A stretch of DNA of 64,000 nt from Streptomyces sp. YPW6 (GCF_018866325.1 NZ_CP076457.1:7103001-7167000); one strand, 5' to 3'; positions 1 through 7,968 are shown, counted from the stretch's first letter. Numbers and translations are program-made. Notes: generated by a model from the sequence alone, not told the origin.

Positions 1-416
1 TCCCCGAGGCCGACGAGGTCGTCGTCGACTGGCCCCACCGCTACCTTCGGCGCACCCGGACCGACGCCCGCACCGTGCTCTGCGTGCTCACGCACGAGGC
101 CCGGTTCGACGTGCCCCTGCTCACGGAGGCGCTGCGGATGCCCGCCGCGTTCGTCGGCGCGATGGGATCGCGCCGCACCCACGAGGACCGGACCCGGCGG
201 CTGCGCGAGGCCGGCCTCGGCGACCGTGAGCTGGACCGGCTGCGGTCGCCGATCGGCCTGGACCTCGGAGCCCGTACGCCGGAGGAGACGGCGCTGTCCA
301 TCGCGGCGGAGATCGTCGCGGCCCGGCGCGGCGGCACGGGCCTGCCGCTCACCGGGGGAGCGGCACCCATCCACCGCGAACCCGGCCAGGTGTGCCGGGT
401 CGCCGGCCGGCTCTGA
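1..416 (+). CDS. XdhC/CoxI-family protein, 3' part only
   Basis: The reading frame is open from base 3 at the window edge, so the start lies outside. The visible 137 residues match the C-terminal Rossmann-like XdhC_C domain: a V-x-W-P-H-R-Y segment, then LCVLTHEARFDVPLL, and the FVGAMGSRRTH motif that typifies the family. Known members help insert or protect the sulfurated molybdenum cofactor of xanthine dehydrogenase-type enzymes. The partner dehydrogenase genes would be expected upstream, outside the window. A stem-loop overlaps the stop codon, so this is probably the last gene of its operon. The family call is firm; the substrate of the partner enzyme cannot be told. Confidence 0.9.
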   Translation, partial: PEADEVVVDWPHRYLRRTRTDARTVLCVLTHEARFDVPLLTEALRMPAAFVGAMGSRRTHEDRTRRLREAGLGDRELDRLRSPIGLDLGARTPEETALSIAAEIVAARRGGTGLPLTGGAAPIHREPGQVCRVAGRL

Positions 417-425
417 TCAGCCGGC
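406..425 (+). terminator. stem-loop overlapping the XdhC stop codon
   Basis: GCCGGCT and AGCCGGC form a perfect 7-bp stem around the loop CTGATC, which contains the TGA stop (414-416). There is no T-run, which is normal for Streptomyces terminators. A second palindrome, CGGTTCCGGAACCG at 437-450, follows closely and could reinforce termination. Confidence 0.5.
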
Positions 426-585
426 TCTGAGGCAACCGGTTCCGGAACCGTGGCGGATGCGGCCGGTTCCGAGACCGTGGCGGATGCGGTCGGCGACGGC
501 CGGGACGGGGGCGTCGAACGGCCCGTCCGGCGTGGGCGCCCCGCCGAGACCCGCTCCACCGGGACACCGCAGCCACCGGCGCTCT

Positions 586-1272
586 CTAGCGGGCGTCCTG
601 CCGCCGCACCATCTCGGCGATCCAGTCCGGCGCGTACGGGGATGTGCACCCCGGAGAGGTCGGGTAGTCCTTGAGCACCTCCAGGCGCTCACCGATGGCG
701 ACCGCGCGGGCGCGGAGAGCGGGGTGGTCGATGCCGATCCGGGCCAGACAGTGGTTCATCGCCCACTGCAGGCGGTCGGGGGCGTCCTTCATCCCGGCCT
801 CGATGACGTCCAGCAGCCCCGGCAGGTCGAGGCCCTCGGGGCTCTTCCGGACGCGCTCGGTGGTGAGCGCCCAGCCGGCGCTCGCCACCACCGGATCCGG
901 ATCGGCCGACCACGCCGTGCGCAGCTCCTCGGCGTGCGGGCTCTTCTTCACCACGTAGTTCACCAGCCAGTCGTGAACCTTGGGCGCGCGGGCCTCGCGC
1001 AGCATACGGTCCAGAGCATCACGCCCGAACGCCTTCGGACGGCAGATCAGCAGGGCCAGCAGCATCGCCGCGCTGTCGTCCGACTCCCACAGGCGGACCG
1101 CGAGCTCCTGCTGGGTCCCGAGCCGTTTCGCGACGGCGCGCAGTCTGCCGAGGTTCACCCCGTGGTCGTCGCCGTGCTTCTCGTTCACCGCACGGACCCG
1201 CGGGTCCTCCAGCGCGGCCAGCTCGGCCAGGATCTCCGCCACCGTCGTATCCGCCGGGCTCTGCGCGGCCAC
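586..1272 (-). CDS. DNA alkylation repair family protein (AlkD-like)
   Basis: 228 residues, almost entirely helical in character with HEAT-like repeats. The order of conserved blocks fits the AlkD/AlkC family of DNA glycosylases that handle alkylated bases: GVNLGRLRAVAKRLG near the N-terminus, then LAVRLWESDD, then ALLICRP. I chose the GTG at 1272 because GGAGAGGAG sits six bases upstream. The frame is open further to 1434, but that extension looks non-coding. Homologues that lack the catalytic Asp exist in this superfamily, so glycosylase activity is not proven by the sequence. It stands alone, divergent from the next gene. Confidence 0.75.
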   Translation of the reverse strand: MAAQSPADTTVAEILAELAALEDPRVRAVNEKHGDDHGVNLGRLRAVAKRLGTQQELAVRLWESDDSAAMLLALLICRPKAFGRDALDRMLREARAPKVHDWLVNYVVKKSPHAEELRTAWSADPDPVVASAGWALTTERVRKSPEGLDLPGLLDVIEAGMKDAPDRLQWAMNHCLARIGIDHPALRARAVAIGERLEVLKDYPTSPGCTSPYAPDWIAEMVRRQDAR

Positions 1273-1446
1273 CTCGGTCTCCTCTCCGTCGGCCGGAACG
1301 TGGAATTCAGCGTACGACGGGTCCACGAACGGCGGATCGCGCGTTTGGCGGAGCTGTAGGGGGTCACTCCGGTACAGCGGCGCGAGCCACAGCGCACCGG
1401 ACCGCCCGGTGACGGACCCCGGGCTCTGCCCCACTGGCGAGGAGAC

Positions 1447-1671
1447 ATGAACCGCTCGACCGTGGAACTACTGCTGACCGCACAGGAGGACACGATGCGT
1501 GACCTGCGCAGGATCTTGCGGGCCAAGCTCCTGAAGGCCCGAGGACTGGCCGAGGAGTCGGACGGCAAGGCGCTCGACGACCAGGCTCGCCAGGACGAGG
1601 GACGGCGACGGCAGGCCGACGCCGAGCGTCTGGAGCGGCGGGACCGCCCGGACGGGACGCCCGGCCGTTGA
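1447..1671 (+). CDS. small charged hypothetical protein
   Basis: 74 residues, very rich in Arg, Asp and Glu, with a likely continuous helix over residues 5-65 and no Cys, membrane segment or recognisable motif. GAGGAGAC directly before the ATG is a good ribosome-binding site. The stop codon overlaps the start of the downstream methyltransferase (TTGA), so the two are probably translationally coupled. No function can be assigned. Confidence 0.6.
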   Translation: MNRSTVELLLTAQEDTMRDLRRILRAKLLKARGLAEESDGKALDDQARQDEGRRRQADAERLERRDRPDGTPGR

Positions 1672-2441
1672 GCGGCGCCCGAGGGGTCCGGCTCTCCGAG
1701 GGAGAGGGCGAGGACGCCCCGACGAAGCCGGGGGCCCCGCCGGAGGCTTGCGTCCCGGCCTCGCCGACGGGCGCGGCGGCCCCGCGTCCGGGCCGGACTC
1801 TGCGGCTTCCGGGGGTGTACCGTCCGCAGACCGACACGCTGCTGCTGGCCCTCGCCATGCGCCGCGAGGGGATCGGTCCGGGTACGGATCTGCTGGACCT
1901 GTGCACCGGGACCGGCGCGCTGGCCCTGCACGCCGCCCGGCTCGGCGCCCGCGTCACCGCCGTGGACATCAGCCGCCGGGCCGTGGCGTCCGCACGGCTG
2001 AACACCGTGCTCGCCCGGCTGCCCGTCACCGTACGCAGGGGAGACCTGCTCCGGGCCCTGCCGGGCCGTACCTTCGACGCTCTCGTCAGCAACCCCCCGT
2101 ACGTCCCGGCCCCCGACCCGGCCGTGCCGCGCCACGGGCCCGGACGCTCCTGGGACGCGGGCCCCGACGGCCGGGCCGTCCTCGACCGCATCTGCGACGA
2201 CGCCTTCGCCGCGCTGCGCCCCGGCGGTCTCCTCCTGCTGGTCCAGTCGGGGCTGAGCCGTCCGGAGGAGACGATCGGCCGGCTGTCCGCGGCCGGACTC
2301 GACGTCTCCGTGACCGACCGGGTGACGATCCCGTTCGGGCCGGTCACCCGGCGCCGGGTGACCTGGCTGCGGGACCGGGGACTGCTGCGGGACCGGCTGG
2401 AACGCGAGGAACTGGTGGTGATCCGTGGCCGGAAGGGATGA
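1668..2441 (+). CDS. class I SAM methyltransferase, HemK/PrmC-like
   Basis: 257 residues. After a low-complexity N-terminal stretch of about 40 residues comes a Rossmann methyltransferase fold: LLDLCTGTGALALHAA is the SAM-binding motif I, AVDIS is motif II, and SNPPYVP around residues 141-147 is the NPPY catalytic motif of N5-glutamine and N6-adenine methyltransferases. The short length and absence of the PrmC N-terminal helical domain resemble HemK2/Mtq2-type proteins, so the target may be a release factor or another protein. The TTG start overlaps the previous stop. The gene runs into the CDGSH gene with a 17-base overlap, so the three genes form one transcript. Confidence 0.8.
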   Translation: MSGARGVRLSEGEGEDAPTKPGAPPEACVPASPTGAAAPRPGRTLRLPGVYRPQTDTLLLALAMRREGIGPGTDLLDLCTGTGALALHAARLGARVTAVDISRRAVASARLNTVLARLPVTVRRGDLLRALPGRTFDALVSNPPYVPAPDPAVPRHGPGRSWDAGPDGRAVLDRICDDAFAALRPGGLLLLVQSGLSRPEETIGRLSAAGLDVSVTDRVTIPFGPVTRRRVTWLRDRGLLRDRLEREELVVIRGRKG

Positions 2442-2712
2442 GACGCCGCGCCGCGTGGTGGTGAACCGGGAAGGCCCGATCCTGGTGGAAGGCCCCGTCG
2501 AGGTCGTCGCCGACGACGGCACGACGACCCGGTCCGACCGCTTCGTCGTCGCGATCTGCGCCTGCCGCCGCAGCCGCGCCTACCCCTGGTGCGACACCAG
2601 CCACCGCCGCCGGAAGCCGGCCGCTCCGGCGGACAGCCACGGGGACGGCCGACAGCCCGCGGAGGCGGACGGCCGACACCCCGAGGACGCCGAGGAGGAG
2701 CCCCTACCGTGA
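2425..2712 (+). CDS. CDGSH iron-sulfur domain protein
   Basis: 95 residues. C45, C47, C56 and H60 in the segment CACRRSRAYPWCDTSH are the four [2Fe-2S] ligands of the CDGSH (mitoNEET-type) family; the usual CDGSH is CDTSH here. The N-terminal half forms the small beta domain seen in single-motif bacterial members, and the C-terminal 30 residues are a disordered Asp/Glu/Pro-rich tail. Known members are redox-active cluster carriers. It overlaps both neighbours: 17 bases with the methyltransferase and GTGA with the iron-containing redox enzyme. A shared redox role with the downstream gene is likely. Confidence 0.9.
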   Translation: MAGRDETPRRVVVNREGPILVEGPVEVVADDGTTTRSDRFVVAICACRRSRAYPWCDTSHRRRKPAAPADSHGDGRQPAEADGRHPEDAEEEPLP

Positions 2713-3740
2713 CGACCCAGGCCACCACCCCCCGTGAGAACCCGGCGGCGCCCCCCGCGCTCCCTGCGGCACGCGGACCCCTGAGCGGGAGCGCCCTCGC
2801 CGTGCTGGCGGGCGGCGGGGCCCGCCTGCCCGCCGCCGACGCCGTCCGCCGCGCCGACCCGTACGGGGACGATCTCCAGCTCCTCCTGTACGTCCTCTAC
2901 GAGCTGCACTACCGGGGGTTCGCCGGGGTGGACGAGCGGCTGGAATGGGACCCCGCCCTGCTCGGCGTGCGGTCGGCGGGCGAGGACGTCTTCCTGGACG
3001 CGCTGCGCCGCGACGCCGGCTCGGGCGGGCAGGACGTCGCCGGGGCGGTGGACGCGCTCCAGCTGGAACCCGTGGGGGACGACGGCCACAGCGTCAGCCA
3101 CCACCTCCGGCGCGAGGGCGAGCTGTGGCAGCTGCGCGAGTACGCCGCCGTGCGCTCCCTGTACCACCTCAAGGAGGCCGATCCGCATCTGTGGGTGGTG
3201 CCCCGGCTCCAGGGCCGGGCGAAGGCGGCGATGACCGCCGTGGAGTTCGACGAGTTCGGCGCGGGCAGGGCGGAGGACATCCACGCCCGGCTGTTCGCCG
3301 GCCTGATGGCCGACCTCGGCCTCGACGCCCGGTACGGCCGTTACCTGGACGCGGCGCCCGCCCAGGCCCTGGCCACCGTCAACATGATGTCCCTCTTCGG
3401 CCTGCACCGCCGGTTGCGCGGGGCCCTGGTCGGTCACTTCGCCGCCGTCGAGATCACCTCGTCCCCCGGGTCGAGGCGGCTGGCCGACGCCCTGCGCCGG
3501 GCCGGTGCGGGCCCTGCGGCCCAGCGGTTCTACGACGAGCACGTGGAGGCCGACGCGGTCCACGAGCAGGTGGTGCGCCACGAGGTGATCGGCGGCCTGC
3601 TGGAGGACGAGCCCGGCCTGGCGGCCGATGTGGTCCTGGGCATCGAGGCGACCGGACACCTGGAGGACGCGCTGGGCGACCACCTGCTGGCGGCGTGGCG
3701 CGACGGCCGATCGGCCCTGCGCACACCGCTGACGCACTGA
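2709..3740 (+). CDS. iron-containing redox enzyme family protein (heme-oxygenase-like fold)
   Basis: 343 residues starting at the GTG of a GTGA overlap. The helical protein carries His/Glu-rich segments typical of diiron HDO/TenA-like oxidases: LLYVLYELHYRGF, then VSHHLRREGE, VEFDEFG, and FYDEHVEADAVHEQVVRHEV near residues 275-295. These provide the expected metal ligands. Streptomyces genomes commonly place such a gene directly after a CDGSH gene, and the coupling here agrees. The substrate is unknown. The upstream in-frame extension to 2589 is rejected because it would overlap most of the CDGSH gene. Confidence 0.75.
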   Translation: MTTQATTPRENPAAPPALPAARGPLSGSALAVLAGGGARLPAADAVRRADPYGDDLQLLLYVLYELHYRGFAGVDERLEWDPALLGVRSAGEDVFLDALRRDAGSGGQDVAGAVDALQLEPVGDDGHSVSHHLRREGELWQLREYAAVRSLYHLKEADPHLWVVPRLQGRAKAAMTAVEFDEFGAGRAEDIHARLFAGLMADLGLDARYGRYLDAAPAQALATVNMMSLFGLHRRLRGALVGHFAAVEITSSPGSRRLADALRRAGAGPAAQRFYDEHVEADAVHEQVVRHEVIGGLLEDEPGLAADVVLGIEATGHLEDALGDHLLAAWRDGRSALRTPLTH

Positions 3741-3753
3741 GAGCCGCCGCCCG

Positions 3754-4545
3754 TCAGGCGGTTTCCTGGAGCACGTCCTCGCGCACCCGCGCGCAGGACC
3801 GGCTGAGCAGGCGCGACACGTGCATCTGCGAGATGCCGAGGCGTTCGGCGATCCGTATCTGGGTCATGTCCTGGAAGTAGCGGAGGTACAGGATGGTCCG
3901 CTCCCGCTCGGGAAGCTCCCGCAGCCCCGGCTTGACGGCCTCGCGGTCGACGGCGGTGTCGAGGGCCCTGTCGCAGGACCCCAGCCGGTCGGCCAGGGGG
4001 GAACCGCCCTCCGCACCCGCGGGCGCGGCGTCCAGGGAGAGGGCGCTGTAGCTCTCCAGGGCCTCCAGGCCGAGCAGCACGTCCTCCTCACCGAGCCCGG
4101 TGGCGGCGGCGATCTCGGCGCAGGTCGGGAACCCGCCCCCACTGCCCGGCGTCAGCTCGTGCCGGGCCACCCGCACCCGGTTGCGGAGGTCCTGGACGCG
4201 GCGCGGCACATGGACGTCCCAGGTGTGGTCCCGGAAGTGCCGCTTCAGTTCCCCGGTGACGGTGGGGACGGCATAGGTCTCGAAGGCATTGCCGCGCTCC
4301 GGTTCATAGCGGTCGACCGCCTTGACGAGCCCCATCGCGGCGACCTGCCGCAGATCGTCCATGGCCTCACCGCGGTTGCGGAACCGGGAGGCGATCCGGT
4401 GGGCCATCGGAAGCCAGGAGCAGATCGTCTCCTCGCGCAGCGCGTCCCGCTCCGGCCCCGGGGGGAGAGCCCGCAGCCGCCGGAAGGCATGGTCGGGCGA
4501 GGCGGCGTCGCCTGGACGGTCGGGGGCGGGGGCTGCTGCCGGCAT
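3754..4545 (-). CDS. RNA polymerase sigma factor, SigB/SigF/SigG subfamily
   Basis: 263 residues, a group 3 sigma-70 factor. Region 2 is seen in IASRFRNRGEAMDDLRQVAAMGLVKAVDRY, region 3 follows RHFRDHTWDVHVPRR, and region 4 contains LPERERTILYLRYFQDMTQ with the helix-turn-helix IAERLGISQMHVSRL. This is the stress/differentiation SigB-SigF type. The ATG at 4545 has GAGGAG eight bases upstream; the open frame beyond it is a leader. A consensus SigB-type promoter lies about 115 bases upstream, pointing to autoregulation or control by a sibling sigma factor. No anti-sigma kinase gene is adjacent, though a STAS protein lies at 6956. Confidence 0.93.
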   Translation of the reverse strand: MPAAAPAPDRPGDAASPDHAFRRLRALPPGPERDALREETICSWLPMAHRIASRFRNRGEAMDDLRQVAAMGLVKAVDRYEPERGNAFETYAVPTVTGELKRHFRDHTWDVHVPRRVQDLRNRVRVARHELTPGSGGGFPTCAEIAAATGLGEEDVLLGLEALESYSALSLDAAPAGAEGGSPLADRLGSCDRALDTAVDREAVKPGLRELPERERTILYLRYFQDMTQIRIAERLGISQMHVSRLLSRSCARVREDVLQETA

Positions 4546-4660
4546 GGTGGTCACTCCTCGTCGACGATGCGTCTGGGCCGCCGCGGGAGGGTTGCCGGGC
4601 CGGACAGATGCGGCCCGGAATCCCACGGGCGCACCTCTTGTCCGAAGCACAAAACAGCCC

Positions 4661-4685
4661 ATACCCCACGCAATGGTCGCTAAAC
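4661..4685 (-). promoter_or_regulatory. SigB-type promoter of the sigma factor gene
   Basis: Read on the minus strand: GTTT (4685-4682), 15 bases, then GGGTAT (4666-4661). This matches the Streptomyces SigB/SigF-type consensus G-N-N-T, N14-16, GGGTAY. It is correctly placed and oriented for the sigma gene starting at 4545, leaving a leader of about 110 bases. It suggests a positive feedback loop. Confidence 0.65.
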
Positions 4686-4895
4686 GCAGATGCCTCAAGG
4701 GGTGCGGTCCGTGCCAGTCGCCGCTTCCCGGCCCGCACGGGCCGCCGTCGAGGTGGCGACGCCACGACAGGGACGACGTGGCGGGGCGACCCGTGCGGAG
4801 GCGGTCGCTGTCCGTGGATGTGCCGTACGCATGCCGGACCGCCGCGCCCGCGGGCGCGGCCGTTCCTCCCGGCCGTCGTCCGTCTTCCCCGGCGG

Positions 4896-5372
4896 TCAGC
4901 TGTCGGGGCGCCGGGCGGTGTCCGCCTCGTCGGTGAGGTGGACGGCCGCTTCCTCGGCCGACGCGGCGCCGCCGTCGATGCCTACGTCCTCGGCGAAGAC
5001 GTCGTTCTCCCGTCCGGCCGCGTCCGCCGCGCCGCTGAGCCGGCCCGCCCGGGGCTCGACGGTGGACCCTTCCCGGGGCTCCCCCTCGCCCTCGGTGAGA
5101 TCGCCGATGCCGTCGCCGACGGGGGGCTCCACATCGTCCACCTCCTGGGCGATCCGCTGGTCCAGCGATTCGCCGCGGCGCTTCTCCGCCCCCGTCGTGC
5201 CGAACTTGTCGACACCCAGGGGGCGTTCGGGAGGGCTGTAGCCCTCGTCCAGCTGGTCGTCCAGGTCCCGTTCGTCGAGCGTGTTCTCCAGGTCGAGCTC
5301 ATCGTTCGGCGGCATCGAACCGTCGTCGTCCTGCGGCTGGTACACATCGTCGCCACGTGCGTCTGCGGGCAT
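4896..5372 (-). CDS. DUF5709 family protein
   Basis: 158 residues, strongly acidic and probably disordered. The conserved core LDERDLDDQLDEGYSPP, followed by RPLGV, GESLDQRIAQE and DVEPPVGDG, is characteristic of the actinobacterial DUF5709 family, whose function is unknown. There is no signal peptide or membrane segment. It lies 53 bases downstream of the gene at 5426-5752 on the same strand, and both probably belong to the same stress-induced transcript. The ATG at 5372 is preceded by AGGAGTCAGGAC. Confidence 0.85.
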   Translation of the reverse strand: MPADARGDDVYQPQDDDGSMPPNDELDLENTLDERDLDDQLDEGYSPPERPLGVDKFGTTGAEKRRGESLDQRIAQEVDDVEPPVGDGIGDLTEGEGEPREGSTVEPRAGRLSGAADAAGRENDVFAEDVGIDGGAASAEEAAVHLTDEADTARRPDS

Positions 5373-5425
5373 GTCCTGACTCCTGTGTCGTGCGGGCGGC
5401 CGTCCGGCCCGGAAGGCGCCGGGTG

Positions 5426-5752
5426 TCAGCGTCCGAGGGCCTTGCAGAGCTGTTCCTTGTTCATGGAGGAACGCCCGTCGATGTTCTTCTTCCTCGCCTC
5501 GGCGTAGAGCTGGTCCTTCGTGGGACCCTGCGCCCCCTTGTGGGAGTGCTCGCCGCCGCGCTCGTAGGCGGACTTCCTGTCCCGCGTCGACGTCCTGCTC
5601 GCCGTTCGCGACTCGCCGGACCGGGCGCGCTGCTTGTTGACGGTCCGGGCCGCGATCTCCTTCGCACGGCTCTTCGACGCGCCCCGCTCCTCCTGGCTCT
5701 CCCTGATGTGTTCGTACTGCCGTTCACGCTTCCGGTTCGATCCGGCCGGCAT
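5426..5752 (-). CDS. basic protein with Rho-N/SAP-like C-terminus (often labelled plasmid stabilization protein)
   Basis: 108 residues, very basic. The N-terminal 60 residues are Arg/Lys/Glu/Ser-rich and probably an extended helix (NRKRERQYEHIRESQEERG). The C-terminus, TKDQLYAEARKKNIDG then MNKEQLCKAL, is a small helix-extended-helix module like the Rho N-terminal or SAP fold that binds nucleic acid. The plasmid-stabilization name used for such Streptomyces proteins is not supported by any motif here. Two SigB-like promoters lie upstream on the same strand, so it is a likely general-stress gene. Confidence 0.75.
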   Translation of the reverse strand: MPAGSNRKRERQYEHIRESQEERGASKSRAKEIAARTVNKQRARSGESRTASRTSTRDRKSAYERGGEHSHKGAQGPTKDQLYAEARKKNIDGRSSMNKEQLCKALGR

Positions 5753-5800
5753 GGCGTGCTCCTCACTCCGTCTCGTTCCGTCCGGGGGACGGACTCCGCG

Positions 5801-5824
5801 TTTCCCGTACGGATCCCACTAAAC
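5801..5824 (-). promoter_or_regulatory. candidate SigB-type promoter
   Basis: On the minus strand: GTTT (5824-5821), 14 bases, GGGAAA (5806-5801). It lies 49 bases upstream of the ATG at 5752. The -10 departs from GGGTAY, so this is the weaker of the two sites in front of that gene. Confidence 0.4.
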
Positions 5825-5955
5825 AGCGCGTATCCGTACGACGCTTCCGGAGGCGGGGGAGGGGCGGCACCCTGGAGCGGGCGGACGGCGCCGACGGCTG
5901 CTTTCCCAACCGGTCGGCGCCTGAGCTCCGCGTACGCCGGACACCTGCCACAGGA

Positions 5956-5979
5956 GTACCCCCGCAGCGGGGGCCAAAC
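5956..5979 (-). promoter_or_regulatory. SigB-type promoter upstream of the 5426-5752 gene
   Basis: On the minus strand: GTTT (5979-5976), 14 bases, GGGTAC (5961-5956). Both boxes fit the SigB-type consensus. It lies between the ANTAR gene (ends 6021) and the small basic protein gene (starts 5752), facing the latter, with a leader of about 200 bases. Confidence 0.5.
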
Positions 5980-6020
5980 ATGCCCCTGCCGGCGTTCGGC
6001 CGTACGTGTCGGCTCTCGGG

Positions 6021-6758
6021 TCAGGGCCGGGGGCGCAGGCCGGGGCCGCCGGCGGGAGGGGCGCCGGAGACGCTGCCGACCAACTGGGCGCAGAGGTCGC
6101 GGAGTTTCACGTTGCGATGCTGCGAGGCGGTGCGCAGGGTGCGGAGCGCCTCCTCCGCACCGCAGCGGCGCTGGTTCATGACGATCCCGGCCGCCTGGTC
6201 GATCACGGCGCGTGACTGGAGGGCGGCCTCCAGGTCGGCGGTGAAGGTCCGGGTGTCCGAGAGCCGCTGGGCGAGCGCGACGGCCCCCGTCGCCTGGGCG
6301 GCCAGGGCGCGCAGCCCGCCCAGATCGACGTCCGCGAAGCCGTTCTCCTTGGGCGAGTAGAGGTTCAGGGCGCCCGCGGTGTGGGAGTGCGCCGCGATCG
6401 GCAGCGACAGTGACGACCGGGTCCCGGAGGCGACGGCGAAGGCGGGGTAGCCGTTCCACCGGCCCTCCTCGCGCATGTCGCCCACGCTGACCTCGTGCCC
6501 CTCGCGCAGCGCCTCCAGGCAGGGGCCGTCGTCCTGTCCGTACTGGGCCTCGTCCAGCGGCGGTGCGCTGACACCCGCGCTGGCCACCGTGAGGGGGCGG
6601 TTCTCCCGCTCCAGCGTCACCCCGCAGCCGTCCGCCGTCGGCGACATGAGCAGGGCGCTTCGGGCCAGCGCGTGGAGGAAGTCGTCCAGCGTGTCCGTAT
6701 CCAGCAGGAGGGAGACGAGGTCGGGCGGCCCCGGTGCGAGCACTCCGTCTTCGGTCAT
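6021..6758 (-). CDS. GAF and ANTAR domain transcription antiterminator-type regulator
   Basis: 245 residues. Residues about 20-165 form a GAF sensor domain (YGQDDGPCLEALREGHEVSV, RSSLSLPIAAHSHTAGALNLYSP). Residues about 175-235 are an ANTAR RNA-binding domain with the signature AVIDQAAGIVMNQRRCGAEEALRTLRTASQHRN. ANTAR proteins bind paired hairpins in leader RNAs to prevent termination, here presumably in response to a ligand or redox signal sensed by GAF. The ATG at 6758 is preceded by GGAAGG. A paralogue lies at 7969-8697, on the opposite strand. Confidence 0.9.
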   Translation of the reverse strand: MTEDGVLAPGPPDLVSLLLDTDTLDDFLHALARSALLMSPTADGCGVTLERENRPLTVASAGVSAPPLDEAQYGQDDGPCLEALREGHEVSVGDMREEGRWNGYPAFAVASGTRSSLSLPIAAHSHTAGALNLYSPKENGFADVDLGGLRALAAQATGAVALAQRLSDTRTFTADLEAALQSRAVIDQAAGIVMNQRRCGAEEALRTLRTASQHRNVKLRDLCAQLVGSVSGAPPAGGPGLRPRP

Positions 6759-6955
6759 GATCGATTCCTTCCGGGCCTGGACCCTGCGACCAGCATGGCA
6801 CTGTGCGGGCCGTCCCGCGCCGCTGGCCGGGGGTGCGGACACCGCCCTCGGCCGGATACCCCCGGACAGGTGTCGCGCACCGGCGAAGGGGCATACGCGC
6901 GGTACGCAGGTCAGGAAGCGGCCGCGCACTCAGCCCTGCTCACCTGGAGTGCCAC

Positions 6956-7432
6956 ATGTTCCTGCTCAGCTATCACCTCGACGCCGCGCACCTGGTCGTG
7001 GAGCTCGCCGACGTGGTCGACCTCGACAACGAGGCGGCGATCGAGCGCGAGATCCTCCGCCTGCTGCCGTGCTGCGGACCCCGGGCGATCGTCGTGGACC
7101 TCCGCACGCCCCTGCTCACCCCCCGGGGTCTGGGGCTCCTTCTGCGGGTGCGGGACCAGGCCGAGGAGCGCGGTGTCTCGATGGCGGTGGTGGCCGGCCA
7201 CGACAAGGCCCGCGAGGTCCTGGGCGCCGCCGGGCTCCACCGCGTGCTGCGGGTCGCCGCCACCCTCCCGGGCGCGGAGCTGCGCAGCCGGGGATGCCGC
7301 CCGGGGCCGGAGACGGTCCGCACCGCGAAGTCCGGCCGGCGCCGAGGTGCGCCGTCCGCCGCCGGGGCTCCGACGCGGCCGGTCGGCCCGCACGCCGACA
7401 CCAGCCGCCCCCGGTTCCCGGGGGAGCGCTGA
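6956..7432 (+). CDS. STAS domain protein (anti-anti-sigma factor-like)
   Basis: 158 residues. The first 110 fit a STAS domain: LVVELADVVDLDNEAAIEREILRL, a strand RAIVVDLRTPLLTPRGLGLLLRV, then helix and GVSMAVVAGHDKAREVLGAAGLHRVLRV. The C-terminal 45 residues are disordered, basic and Pro-rich. STAS proteins of this type usually sequester serine-kinase anti-sigma factors. The position corresponding to the phosphorylated Ser of SpoIIAA reads TPLLTP, so it may use Thr or not be phosphorylated. It diverges from the ANTAR gene, and the SigB-type factor 2.4 kb away is a plausible end target. Confidence 0.75.
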   Translation: MFLLSYHLDAAHLVVELADVVDLDNEAAIEREILRLLPCCGPRAIVVDLRTPLLTPRGLGLLLRVRDQAEERGVSMAVVAGHDKAREVLGAAGLHRVLRVAATLPGAELRSRGCRPGPETVRTAKSGRRRGAPSAAGAPTRPVGPHADTSRPRFPGER

Positions 7433-7455
7433 CCACCGGAACGGTGGCCGGAGAC

Positions 7456-7493
7456 TGACGGGGGATCGGCTCCGCGGAGCCGATCCCCCGTCA
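7456..7493. terminator. 38-bp perfect palindrome, rho-independent terminator
   Basis: TGACGGGGGATCGGCTCCG is followed immediately by its exact reverse complement, giving a 17-bp stem with a 4-base loop in RNA. It begins 23 bases after the STAS stop codon and is the obvious terminator for that gene. Confidence 0.85.
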
Positions 7494-7968
7494 GGGTCAC
7501 GGCGCTGCGGGGCCGGAGCGGACCGGCTCGGTGACACCGGGCCGACCGCGCCGGAGCGAGAAGGCATAATGAAGCGCTGGAGGTCAGGAAACGGCCCGTG
7601 AGAATTCTTCCTGCCTCTGTGGAGTTTCCGTGAACCGCTGTCCTCGTCGCCGCGCCGCCCTCCTGGCTCCGGTCCGGCTTCCGGCCACCGATGCCTCCGG
7701 CACCGCGCACCTGCCGCTACGGGTGCCCCGCAGCAGGTTCCCCGCGAGGAGACCCCGCCCCGCGGACGGTCCGCTCGCGACCGCTGCGCCCGCGCCCGTC
7801 CGTCCGCGGCCGTCCCACCTCGACGACTGACCCCGCACCGCCCCACCCCGGAGCCCGCCCGGCGCCGGTGTGTCGGTGGCGGCTGCCCTGTCCCGGCGGC
7901 CCGGACCGCGCCGCCCAGCTCTGTCCCGCCCTTATCGGCGGCGGGTCACCGCCCAGAACGAGATGATC
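7494..7968. other. 475-bp stretch with no convincing gene
   Basis: This region between the STAS terminator and the second ANTAR gene holds only weak coding candidates. The best is an Arg/Pro-rich 66-codon frame at 7630-7830 with TGGAG before a GTG start, but its composition looks like a shadow of high GC. The promoter of the ANTAR gene should lie in the second half; I see no clear boxes. Confidence 0.4.

Noticed and set aside
437..492. Near-duplicate 27-28 bp units containing CCGTGGCGGATGCGG
   Set aside because: Only two copies in a short non-coding gap after the XdhC gene; too little to support a function.
7630..7830. 66-codon frame with TGGAG before a GTG start
   Set aside because: Arg/Pro-rich, no recognisable feature; kept only as a note for the gap.
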